Notes: a model not told the origin generated them from the sequence alone. 11,137 nt of DNA from Chloroflexota bacterium (GCA_030636125.1 DAOVXM010000038.1:1-11137); one strand, 5' to 3'; positions 1-6,622 are shown, counted from the stretch's first letter. Translations and numbers: made by a program.

Positions 1-315
1 CGCTATACCATTCGCTAGTTTGGCGATTGTGTTGGCTGTGACCGGCGCAATGACCAATAAATCGGCACTTTGGGCTAATCCGATATGCAGCACATGACCC
101 TCGCTGCCCCATAGATCGCTGTCTACATAAACACGTTGCCCCGTGACGGATTGGAATGTTAGCGGGGAAACGAATTGGGTTGCCGCCTGGGTCAGGATAA
201 CATCCACCGGCGCGCCGGATTGGGTCAATTTGGAGGCCAGGTCAGCGGCTTTATAGCAAGCGATAGAGCCAGTGATACCAAGTAGGATGTGTTTTCCTTG
301 TATGGGGTTATTCAT
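1..315 (-). CDS. coaBC: Phosphopantothenoylcysteine decarboxylase/phosphopantothenate-cysteine ligase, N-terminal part (cut by window edge)
   Basis: CoaBC is the bifunctional cytoplasmic flavoprotein of coenzyme A synthesis. It ligates cysteine to phosphopantothenate and decarboxylates the product to phosphopantetheine. I translated this frame directly: 105 codons run open from an ATG at 315 to the window edge without a stop. They cover only the FMN-binding decarboxylase (CoaC) half. Visible hallmarks are GITGSIACYKA (residues 13-23, flavin phosphate loop), the catalytic-type His in HIGL (residue 77), and APVTANTIAKLANGIA (90-105), the family's characteristic helix. The ligase half must lie beyond position 1. 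The start agrees with the usual length of sequence before the GITGSIA loop, but no clear Shine-Dalgarno precedes it. The upstream neighbour on this strand is the YceI lipoprotein gene, separated by about 400 nt and a hairpin, so coaBC probably has its own promoter. A stand-alone CoaC-type flavoprotein cannot be excluded from this half alone. Confidence 0.93.
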   Translation of the reverse strand, partial: MNNPIQGKHILLGITGSIACYKAADLASKLTQSGAPVDVILTQAATQFVSPLTFQSVTGQRVYVDSDLWGSEGHVLHIGLAQSADLLVIAPVTANTIAKLANGIA

Positions 316-433
316 TGGAGTAATCAGAAGTTAGTAAATTGGGAGACAATTGTGTATTGATTGTAAACCTATCCATAGTAAAAATTATTTTATTACTAGT
401 GTTGCGCGGCGAAAGTGACTCGATAGTTTGGTA

Positions 434-463
434 ATAATGGCCCAACACTTTAAGCTTTGTCAA
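434..463 (-). promoter_or_regulatory. Possible coaBC promoter
   Basis: On the minus strand a perfect -35 box TTGACA (458-463) is followed after 18 nt by CATTAT (434-439), a 4 of 6 match to the -10 consensus. It points towards coaBC and would give a leader of roughly 110 nt. The -35 box sits inside one arm of the inverted repeat at 454-510, so a protein or structure at that repeat could control it. Support is by eye only. Confidence 0.3.
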
Positions 464-510
464 GGGTGTAGTAACCGGATATCGAATAAAACTTTCATCC
501 TTGACAAAGC
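454..510. repeat. Inverted repeat, 15-bp arms, upstream of coaBC
   Basis: The arms at 454-468 (GCTTTGTCAAGGGTG) and 496-510 (CATCCTTGACAAAGC) are complementary except for one position that can form a G-U pair in plus-strand RNA. The spacer is 27 nt. Each arm carries TTGACAAAGC reading towards the other arm's flank. No T-tract follows on either side, so a terminator is unlikely. An operator or a remnant of a small repeat element is possible. Confidence 0.6.
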
Positions 511-640
511 ACTAGCCGTGAAGCTTGTAAATAAATATACCAGAGAAAAGCGCTTATATTCAGACAAAACCAAAATGGATTCGGATTAAAATGGAGGTGG
601 ATGAAGACAGGGAGGATGATTAATCGCTCTGGCAAGTAAT

Positions 641-679
641 ACAAGACTGGACCGGTCTCTGAGACCGGTCCAGTCTTGT
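641..679 (-). terminator. Perfect 19-bp hairpin downstream of the yceI-like gene
   Basis: Arms 641-659 and 661-679 are exact reverse complements around a single central base, so the folded RNA has about a 16-bp stem and a tiny loop. It begins 37 nt after the stop codon of the yceI-like gene. The bases after the stem on the minus strand (TATTACTTGCC) are not a strong U-tract, so it may end transcription weakly, protect a 3' end, or be bound by a protein. It is the only hairpin between the two genes placed like a terminator. Confidence 0.6.
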
Positions 680-716
680 TAAAAGTTGGAAATAAAATAA
701 GTGGCTTTCCGCAGCC

Positions 717-1424
717 CTAGGATGATGGTTTGGCGACGAAATTGAGTGTAACTTTGACTTCATCCTCTGTATTAAGGATTCCGGCGATGCTGATCGGGCC
801 GAAGCCGAAATCGCTCATCAAGATGGTAGTGGTCGCTTCTCCAGACAGTGTGTCTCCATCTAACTTGACCACCGCATCGAAGGTGACTGGTTTTGTGACA
901 TCACGCACGGTCAGGTCACCGGTTATTTGCAGGGAGACCTCTTCACCCTCTAGATATGATTCGGGTAAACCATCCATCTGCGTTATATTGAATGTTACTT
1001 CCGGGAAACTGGCGGATTCTAGAAAGCGGTTCCGCAGTGCGTTATCCCGGCGGTCGCTGTCCGATGTAAACTGGCTGATGTCGGCTGTGAAGGTACTAAA
1101 ACTGATGTCCCGGGGATTTTCACGGTTACCAGAGATTTCACCAGAAATCTGCGTTGTTATACCAACAGCTACATTGAAGCGATTATCCTGGTTGAGAAAG
1201 ACTTCTCCCACTTCGTATTGCAACTGTGATTCACCTGGGACGATTTTGTAGATCGTCACGACTGCCTCAGCAGATGCTGGCTGGGGTTCCTCCTGGGGTG
1301 GTGCAGTGGGTTCAGCTTGGGTAGGTTCTGGGGGAGCTACGGTAGTAGGCTCTGGTGTTACCTGGGAGCTGCAGGCTGCCAGTAAGAAGGCAAGAACAAC
1401 TAGAAATATTGTTTTTTTATACAT
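717..1424 (-). CDS. YceI-family lipoprotein
   Basis: This is a 235-residue exported lipoprotein with a YceI-like domain. YceI proteins form a lipocalin-like barrel that binds isoprenoid or other amphiphilic lipids. The ligand here is unknown. The start at 1424 is preferred over an in-frame upstream codon (1508) because it has AGGA 8 nt upstream and begins a clean signal sequence (MYKKTIFLVVLAFLLAAC), where the lipobox LAAC makes Cys18 the lipidated residue. Residues 20-55 are a Pro/Glu/Thr-rich linker holding the domain off the membrane. The YceI domain spans about 57-234 and shows SDRRDNALRN (123-132), FLESASFPEVTF (134-145), GDLTVRDVTKPV (169-180) and MSDFGF (203-208), all typical of the family. 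It lies 150 nt behind prmC and appears to have its own extended -10 promoter. The domain family is clear. The physiological role is not. Confidence 0.92.
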   Translation of the reverse strand: MYKKTIFLVVLAFLLAACSSQVTPEPTTVAPPEPTQAEPTAPPQEEPQPASAEAVVTIYKIVPGESQLQYEVGEVFLNQDNRFNVAVGITTQISGEISGNRENPRDISFSTFTADISQFTSDSDRRDNALRNRFLESASFPEVTFNITQMDGLPESYLEGEEVSLQITGDLTVRDVTKPVTFDAVVKLDGDTLSGEATTTILMSDFGFGPISIAGILNTEDEVKVTLNFVAKPSS

Positions 1425-1529
1425 CAATGTTTTCCTTTTTCGTGTGATAAGTGCAAAAATAGATCCGCAGGGCGATGCGGGACCCTCACAATTTGCACCC
1501 AGGAACACTTTTTAAAGTATTGGGAGCTA

Positions 1530-1558
1530 ATTATAACAAATATTATGAAAAATGTTTT
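1530..1558 (-). promoter_or_regulatory. Promoter of the yceI-like gene
   Basis: On the minus strand a perfect TATAAT (1530-1535) is preceded by TG plus one base, the extended -10 form. A -35 box is poor (AAAACA at 1553-1558, 17 nt away), which is tolerated with extended -10 promoters. It would start transcription near 1523 and give a leader of about 100 nt. That leader contains a short GC hairpin (stem 1465-1469 with 1476-1480) followed a few bases later by five T. Confidence 0.5.
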
Positions 1559-1574
1559 AATATGGAATTCTTTT

Positions 1575-2540
1575 CTAGGAATTGGATAGTGGTAATTCGA
1601 CTTGCACCAGGCGATCCCTACCAGCTAAATCTTGTAGGACCACGACTGTAGCTTGAGGGAAGGCGTCATGAGATAGGGAACGGATGGCGTCACCCATGTT
1701 GGCTTCAATCTCAAGAAACAGGCAACCCCCAGAGGCTAGATTTATGGGAGTTTGTTGGAGTAGCCGTTGGAAGAGATCCAAGCCGTCTTCACCTCCGGAG
1801 AGGGCAAGGTTAGGTTCCCAGCGGCTCACCTGGAGAGATTTTAATATTTTCTTGGGAATATAAGGCAAGTTAGCGCAGATCAGGTCAAAACGCTTGTCAG
1901 TGGCAGGTGCAATGCTCCGCAGCAGGTCGCTTTGGACGAGATGCACACGCTCTGCTACGTTGTGTTTGATCACGTTGCGTTGGGCTACTTTCAAGGCTGG
2001 CAGAGAAATATCGCTGGTCACGACTTGTAGATCGGGCATTTGCTTGGCCAGGGAAATGGCGATGCAGCCTGATCCCGTACCTACTTCAGCTATCCAGCGC
2101 CTAGCAGGGTGTGCGCCTAACCATTCCAAACTTCGTTCTACCAGCAACTCAGTTTCTGGGCGTGGGATGAGCACATCAGGGGTGATAATAAAATCGAGGC
2201 CGTAAAACTCCCAATGCCCCAAGACATATGGGAGAGGTTCGCCGTTTTCCAGGCGGGCAAGAGCCATTTCAAGTTGATGAGTTTGTTCTGGGGACAGCAC
2301 AGCTTCCGGGTGTGCCAGAACCCATGCACGTGGTTTGCCCAGGATAAAAGCCAGCAATACCTGGCTGTCCAGACTGGCTGTGTCGCTCGTTGTTGCTAGT
2401 CGAGAACTAATTTTGTTTAATAATATAGCTATGGAGTTCAAGGATATTACAGGGTATCTCTCGGCGAACGAGCTGTGGATGTAGGACTTACGCAGATCGG
2501 TGAGGAAAACTTCGGCTCTTACCAATTCAACTCTGCGCAA
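1575..2540 (-). CDS. prmC: Peptide chain release factor N5-glutamine methyltransferase
   Basis: PrmC (HemK) uses S-adenosylmethionine to methylate the glutamine of the GGQ motif in release factors, which speeds peptide release. Its substrate gene prfA lies directly upstream, as in many bacteria. From the TTG at 2540 the frame encodes 321 residues. The helical N-terminal substrate-binding domain begins near residue 34, and the SAM-binding Rossmann domain follows with IPRPET (125-130), EVGTGSGCIAISLAK (152-166) and the catalytic-loop motif ANLPYIP (223-229). The family form of this motif is NPPY, so here the first proline is leucine. The start is uncertain. The TTG at 2540 has no spaced Shine-Dalgarno and adds about 33 residues absent from typical family members. 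A TTG at 2441 would give 288 residues, the usual length, but also lacks a good ribosome site. No ATG is available in this stretch. Function is secure from the whole-domain match and the neighbour. Confidence 0.93.
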   Translation of the reverse strand: MRRVELVRAEVFLTDLRKSYIHSSFAERYPVISLNSIAILLNKISSRLATTSDTASLDSQVLLAFILGKPRAWVLAHPEAVLSPEQTHQLEMALARLENGEPLPYVLGHWEFYGLDFIITPDVLIPRPETELLVERSLEWLGAHPARRWIAEVGTGSGCIAISLAKQMPDLQVVTSDISLPALKVAQRNVIKHNVAERVHLVQSDLLRSIAPATDKRFDLICANLPYIPKKILKSLQVSRWEPNLALSGGEDGLDLFQRLLQQTPINLASGGCLFLEIEANMGDAIRSLSHDAFPQATVVVLQDLAGRDRLVQVELPLSNS

Positions 2541-2607
2541 CCTGAGACTGATGCAGTGCTGCGCTCACTTGTTGGTTTATTGACCTTGTTATTATTTGCA
2601 AACTCGC

Positions 2608-3675
2608 TTATTTAACTAGTCCTGCAGCGGCCAAGCGCTGGGCTTCTTCTCGTGTGGCCAGTTCATCAATGAACTCATTTAGGTCGCCATCCATGACCAC
2701 TGGCAAATTATGAGAGGAGAGGTTGATACGATGGTCGGTAACGCGCGATTGGGGGTAGTTGTAAGTGCGAATTTTCTCGGAGCGTTCTCCCGTGCCGACT
2801 TGCGAACGTCGATCTTCGTCAACCTCCTGGCGTCGTTTCTCTTCCTCAATTTCGTACAGTCTTGCACGTAAGATGCTCATGGCGCGTAACCGGTTTTGTA
2901 ACTGGGAACGCTCGTCCTGGCATTGTACGACGATGCCGGAGGGAATATGAGTGAGCCGTACGGCAGTCGAGTTTTTCTGTACGCTCTGTCCACCTGCTCC
3001 AGCCGATTTATATACGTCCATGCGAATATCGTTATCGGGGATATTGATTTCTACTTCGTCCACTTCTGCCATTACTGCAACCGTGGCGGCGGAGGTATGA
3101 ATCCGACCTTGGGACTCAGTGATGGGGACGCGCTGCACGCGATGCACACCCGATTCATACTTCATCCGGGAGTAAGCTCCCTCGCCTTTTACCAGGAAGA
3201 TGATTTCTTTATAGCCGCCGATGCCGATTTCGTTGGTTGACATGATCTCGATATTCCATCCCTGGCGTTCGGCGTAGTGACTGTACATGCGGTAGAGATC
3301 GGCGGCGAATAGTGCGGCTTCGTCACCACCGGTACCAGCGCGGATCTCCATGATCACGTTACGTACATCGCGTCTATCTCTCGGCAGCAACATGCTCCTG
3401 ATCTCAGTTTCCAGCTCGATGATCTGGGGTTCCAAGTCGGAAATTTCTGACTCTGCCAGCAGACGCAGCTCCTCGTCGTCAGAATCTTGCAGTTCATGGG
3501 CTTCTTCCAGGCTGGTGAGTGCCTGGCGATATTGGCGTGCATTGTTTACCAGGGGTTCTAATTCGGCACGTTCAATGCCCAACTCTGCCGCCTGTTGGTA
3601 ATCGTTGCCCACTTCCATCAAGAGTCGATTGATTTCTTCGTATCTTTCTTCAATTCCAGCTAACTTTTCTAGCAT
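2608..3675 (-). CDS. prfA: Peptide chain release factor 1
   Basis: RF1 recognises UAA and UAG in the ribosomal A site and triggers hydrolysis of the peptidyl-tRNA. The product from the ATG at 3675 is 355 residues, normal for RF1. Domain 1 is a coiled helical region (about 1-105). The codon-reading PxT motif is PIT (184-186) in RVPITESQGRIHTSA, which marks RF1 rather than RF2 (SPF). The catalytic GGQ is at 228-230 in SAGAGGQSVQKNSTAVRLTH, and the C-terminus keeps KIRTYNYPQSRVTDHR. Gln230 is the residue PrmC would methylate. The reading frame stays open 40 codons further upstream to a TTG at 3795, but that segment (basic, Gln-rich) is not part of RF1 and overlaps a hairpin with a U-tract, so it is leader. 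prmC follows and is probably co-transcribed. The leader may attenuate transcription. Confidence 0.97.
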   Translation of the reverse strand: MLEKLAGIEERYEEINRLLMEVGNDYQQAAELGIERAELEPLVNNARQYRQALTSLEEAHELQDSDDEELRLLAESEISDLEPQIIELETEIRSMLLPRDRRDVRNVIMEIRAGTGGDEAALFAADLYRMYSHYAERQGWNIEIMSTNEIGIGGYKEIIFLVKGEGAYSRMKYESGVHRVQRVPITESQGRIHTSAATVAVMAEVDEVEINIPDNDIRMDVYKSAGAGGQSVQKNSTAVRLTHIPSGIVVQCQDERSQLQNRLRAMSILRARLYEIEEEKRRQEVDEDRRSQVGTGERSEKIRTYNYPQSRVTDHRINLSSHNLPVVMDGDLNEFIDELATREEAQRLAAAGLVK

Positions 3676-3715
3676 AAAGTCTCTACCTGCAATAATTGAT
3701 TTGATTTTTGAGTAT

Positions 3716-3759
3716 AAAAAAACCGCCTTCACGGCCAATTGCTGCTGTGATTGGCGGTT
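3716..3759 (-). terminator. Intrinsic terminator or attenuator hairpin in the prfA leader
   Basis: Read on the minus strand, AACCGCC (3759-3753) pairs with GGCGGTT (3727-3721), and the latter runs into seven T in a row (3722-3716). An inner pairing GCCAAT (3755-3750) with ATTGGC (3739-3734) can replace or extend the stem, with a bulge. It lies 41 nt upstream of the prfA start codon and no complete gene precedes it on this strand, so it would terminate the prfA transcript itself. A competing upstream partner (3788-3796) makes it look conditional. Confidence 0.65.
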
Positions 3760-3787
3760 GTTTTTGCGAATTGTAGTCTTACTCCTT

Positions 3788-3796
3788 ACCGCCAAT
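3788..3796 (-). promoter_or_regulatory. Candidate antiterminator segment of the prfA leader
   Basis: The minus-strand segment ATTGGCGGT is a perfect 9-base complement of ACCGCCAAT at 3758-3750, which is the 5' arm of the downstream terminator. Pairing of these two would leave the 3' arm and the U-tract unpaired and allow read-through. This is seen directly as complementarity. The switching role is inference. Confidence 0.5.
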
Positions 3797-3831
3797 ATAA
3801 GTGTTATTGTGTCTGGTCTATTGACCTATTG

Positions 3832-3858
3832 ATTATACCATTGGAACTTTTATGCAAA
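3832..3858 (-). promoter_or_regulatory. Promoter of prfA
   Basis: On the minus strand a perfect TATAAT occupies 3832-3837. The nearest -35-like box is TTTGCA (3853-3858) at a short 15-nt spacing. Transcription would begin near 3825 and produce a leader of about 150 nt containing a small GGTC/GACC hairpin (3815-3826), the antiterminator segment and the terminator. It overlaps the divergent control region of the plus-strand VIT-vWA gene. Confidence 0.5.
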
Positions 3859-3919
3859 GATAAACGTCTTATAAGCGTTGTAGGATAATGCTCCTTGCTT
3901 ATTACAATGGGAGGGTCTT

Positions 3920-6340
3920 ATGAAACCGAAGCTATTCCCCATCATCGTATTCGCGATCTTTATTTTATTGGTTTTCCCTAACCCGGCACGCGCCGATGGG
4001 ATTATTGTACCCCTCCCGCCGGTCTGTGAGCCAGGTCCCTGTCCACCACCACCTTGTCCGGGACCACACCCCTGTCCAATTCCGCCACCCATCGCGCAAT
4101 TAGTTATTCGATATCACCACGTTACTGTGACTATTAAGGACCAGGTCGCTGTTACACATGTTGACCAGGTTTTTTATAATCCCAATGACTGGCAGGTCGA
4201 GGGAACTTATATTTTTCCCATTCCTATCGACGCGGCTGTAACCTCATTTACTTTGTGGGTTGATGGCCAACCTGTTAAAGGCGAAGTTTTAGATGCAAAA
4301 GATGCCCGTCGAACCTATGAGGAAATCGTCAGGAACCTAAGGGATCCAGCCTTACTAGAATATGCCGGCCAAGGTGCAGTACAGGCTCAGATTTTCCCAA
4401 TCTTGCCCCAGGGAGAACGGCGGGTCGAATTGGAATATTCTCAGGCCCTCCCGGCTGAGAATGGGTTGGTTCGTTATGTTTACCCACTGAACACGGAGAA
4501 ATTTTCCCTCTGGCCTCTGGAGGATGTATCCGTCAGTATAGACATACAGTCATCCACGGTGCCAATAAGAGCGGTGTATTCACCCAGCCACAGCATATCG
4601 ACAAGTCGTGAAAGCGATAGGCATGTGATTGTTGGCTACGAAGAGTCCGACGTGCGTCCGGATACTGATTTCGCCTTGTATTATTCTCTGGGTGAAGAAG
4701 AAGCCTTTCACCTACTACCATTTCGTGATCCTGGTGATGCCGACTCGGATGGTTTCTTCATGCTTTTATTGGCCCCCCGCCCAGATGCTTCGTTGCGAAC
4801 CCTGCCAAAAGATGTGATCTTGGTTTTAGATCATTCAGGTAGTATGGATGGTGAGAAGTTCCAGCAAGCGCAAGAGGCTTTACGTTACATCTTGAGACAG
4901 CTCAATCCCGAAGATCGCTTCAACATTATCGCATTCAGCACAGGCATGGAAACATATGCCAGTGGCTTACGTCCGGCCTCGGAAGTGAATGAGGCTTTGC
5001 CCTGGGTTGATCACCTCAGTGCAGTGGGCAGTACCGACATAAACCGCGCTCTATTGGAAGGTGCAGTAATAGCAGGTAACGAACGTCCCACTTACTTAAT
5101 CTTCCTTACCGATGGATTGCCGACTGAAGGAGTTGTAGATAGCGAGAATATCCTGGACAATCTGGCATCTACCGCACCTGATAATCTACGCTTATTTGCG
5201 TTTGGAGTCGGGTATGATGTGGATACCTTCTTATTAGATTCGCTAGCTCAAAACCACCACGGTGCAAGCAAATATGTGTTACCTGGTGAGCGCCTGGATG
5301 AAGTGCTCTCAGCCTTTTATGCCAAAATCAGCACACCGGTATTGACAGATTTGTCCCTGGATTTTGGGAAGATCACTGCGTACGATATTTATCCAAATCC
5401 ACTGCCTGACCTATTTGTTGGTTCTCAGATCATAGTTGTAGGTCGCTATCGAGAAAGTGGGTCAACAACCGTTACCCTCACTGGGGAAGTTAATAATCAA
5501 GTCCAGGAATTTCATTTCTTAGATCAGAATTTTCCAACGAAGAGCACATCAAAATCTGCCCTTCCCCGTCTTTGGGCGACGCGTAAAATCGGTTACTTAT
5601 TGAACCAGATTCGTTTGCATGGACCGGACCAAGAAACGATTGATCAAATCGTGCGATTGAGCATCCGTTATGGCATAGTTACGCCGTACACTTCGTACCT
5701 GGTTACTGAAGAGTTTCCTTTAGGTGATGCTGAGCATGAGCGCATCGCTGGCGAGCAGTTCAACCAGATGCAATCGGCGCCGGCTGCGCCATCTTTCGGA
5801 CGTGAAGCTGTAGAAAAAGCAGCCGCTGAGGGTGCACTGGCTGATGCTGAGGCGCCCCTTGCCCCTGCTCAAGAGGCTGCTGAGAAGGTGCGTATTGTTG
5901 GGTCACGTACATATGTACTCTCTGATAGTGTATGGGTGGATACCGCCTTCGACCCAGAGCAAATGCAAACCCAAAAGGTCGCCTTCCTCTCAGATGAATA
6001 CTTTATACTGGCGGAGTCACGACCAGATTTAGCCTCTGGATTTGCCCTCGGACAACAGGTGATTGCATTGTCGGATGGTGTTGCTTATGAAGTGGTTGAG
6101 TCGACAGAAAATACAGAACCAATTGTTTTGCCTGCCACATTCACCCCTACTCCAGAGGATCCAATTCCCGTCGACACCCCAACGACGATCAATATCTCTG
6201 CTACAGAATATCCAGATAATAAACCCACCTCAAAACCAGCAACGGGTATGATGCCTTGCGCGAGTAGCATGCTACCTTTAGTATTGTTTCCTCTTTTTGG
6301 ATATATATATTTTCGGCGGCGTTCTAAAATTGGCGGATAA
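3920..6340 (+). CDS. Exported VIT and von Willebrand factor A domain protein with C-terminal membrane anchor
   Basis: This 806-residue surface or exported protein has the inter-alpha-trypsin-inhibitor heavy-chain layout, a VIT domain followed by vWA. In bacteria the role of such proteins is mostly unknown, and vWA domains bind ligands through a metal ion. A signal peptide (1-25, cleavage after ARA) is followed by a Pro-rich stretch with four Cys (36, 41, 46, 52). The VIT domain spans about 58-190. The vWA domain (about 297-470) has an intact MIDAS: D304, S306 and S308 (DHSGS), T372, and D398 (TDG). A beta-rich part and an Ala/Glu-rich linker (618-656) precede a domain with SDSVWVDTAFDP (668-679), seen in related bacterial proteins. 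A Thr/Pro linker leads to PATG (773-776), a hydrophobic segment (about 779-798) and RRR. GGAGGG lies 5-10 nt before the ATG. A GATAAT at 3884-3889 is a possible -10. The gene stands alone, with 350 nt before rho. Confidence 0.9.
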   Translation: MKPKLFPIIVFAIFILLVFPNPARADGIIVPLPPVCEPGPCPPPPCPGPHPCPIPPPIAQLVIRYHHVTVTIKDQVAVTHVDQVFYNPNDWQVEGTYIFPIPIDAAVTSFTLWVDGQPVKGEVLDAKDARRTYEEIVRNLRDPALLEYAGQGAVQAQIFPILPQGERRVELEYSQALPAENGLVRYVYPLNTEKFSLWPLEDVSVSIDIQSSTVPIRAVYSPSHSISTSRESDRHVIVGYEESDVRPDTDFALYYSLGEEEAFHLLPFRDPGDADSDGFFMLLLAPRPDASLRTLPKDVILVLDHSGSMDGEKFQQAQEALRYILRQLNPEDRFNIIAFSTGMETYASGLRPASEVNEALPWVDHLSAVGSTDINRALLEGAVIAGNERPTYLIFLTDGLPTEGVVDSENILDNLASTAPDNLRLFAFGVGYDVDTFLLDSLAQNHHGASKYVLPGERLDEVLSAFYAKISTPVLTDLSLDFGKITAYDIYPNPLPDLFVGSQIIVVGRYRESGSTTVTLTGEVNNQVQEFHFLDQNFPTKSTSKSALPRLWATRKIGYLLNQIRLHGPDQETIDQIVRLSIRYGIVTPYTSYLVTEEFPLGDAEHERIAGEQFNQMQSAPAAPSFGREAVEKAAAEGALADAEAPLAPAQEAAEKVRIVGSRTYVLSDSVWVDTAFDPEQMQTQKVAFLSDEYFILAESRPDLASGFALGQQVIALSDGVAYEVVESTENTEPIVLPATFTPTPEDPIPVDTPTTINISATEYPDNKPTSKPATGMMPCASSMLPLVLFPLFGYIYFRRRSKIGG

Positions 6341-6522
6341 TCTGGGTAAAATCCACCCTTGCATTAATAAAAATTGGTGTATAATGATGTAGCGTTCGGG
6401 GAAATTGCCTATCTGGGTGAAAGTAACTTAGTTTTTTGTCTGTCGGTTATTTTTTTGTAGATCGTTTATTAATGTTTGTATATCCCGGAAAAGAGAGTTA
6501 AATTTACCAGCGCTAAGGAGAC

Positions 6523-6551
6523 TTGCAACCAATTTCTTTGCATGCTATAAT
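6523..6551 (+). promoter_or_regulatory. Promoter of rho
   Basis: TTGCAA (6523-6528) and a perfect TATAAT (6546-6551) are separated by the ideal 17 nt. This is the best sigma-70-type promoter in the window. It would start near 6558 and leave a leader of about 135 nt before rho. Confidence 0.65.
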
Positions 6552-6622
6552 GCTTGCGCCGCAATACCCCCGATTTGATGCTCCCTGCCCGACCTTTTAA
6601 ATATACTTCCTTAAATTTGGTG

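Larger units (their letters stand above)
316..716. other. Intergenic region between yceI-like gene and coaBC
   Basis: About 400 nt without a convincing gene. It holds, from high to low coordinate, a perfect 19-bp inverted repeat just after the yceI-like gene (641-679), a second long inverted repeat (454-510), and a possible minus-strand promoter for coaBC (434-463). The rest is AT-rich. A 50-codon plus-strand frame (437-589) exists but has no ribosome binding site and overlaps the second inverted repeat. Confidence 0.6.

Noticed and set aside
1425..1508. In-frame N-terminal extension of the yceI-like gene
   Set aside because: It would put 28 non-hydrophobic residues before a perfect lipoprotein signal, and the ATG at 1424 has its own AGGA ribosome site.
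2923..3240. 105-residue plus-strand frame inside prfA
   Set aside because: It is antisense to the conserved GGQ and PxT domains of RF1 and has no independent support.
3850..4092. Gly-rich 80-residue minus-strand frame
   Set aside because: It is the antisense of the Pro-rich segment and signal peptide of the VIT-vWA gene. Gly/Pro complement explains its composition.
6432..6456. Two T-runs downstream of the VIT-vWA gene as terminators
   Set aside because: No stem of useful strength precedes either run. The best nearby pairing is only four base pairs.
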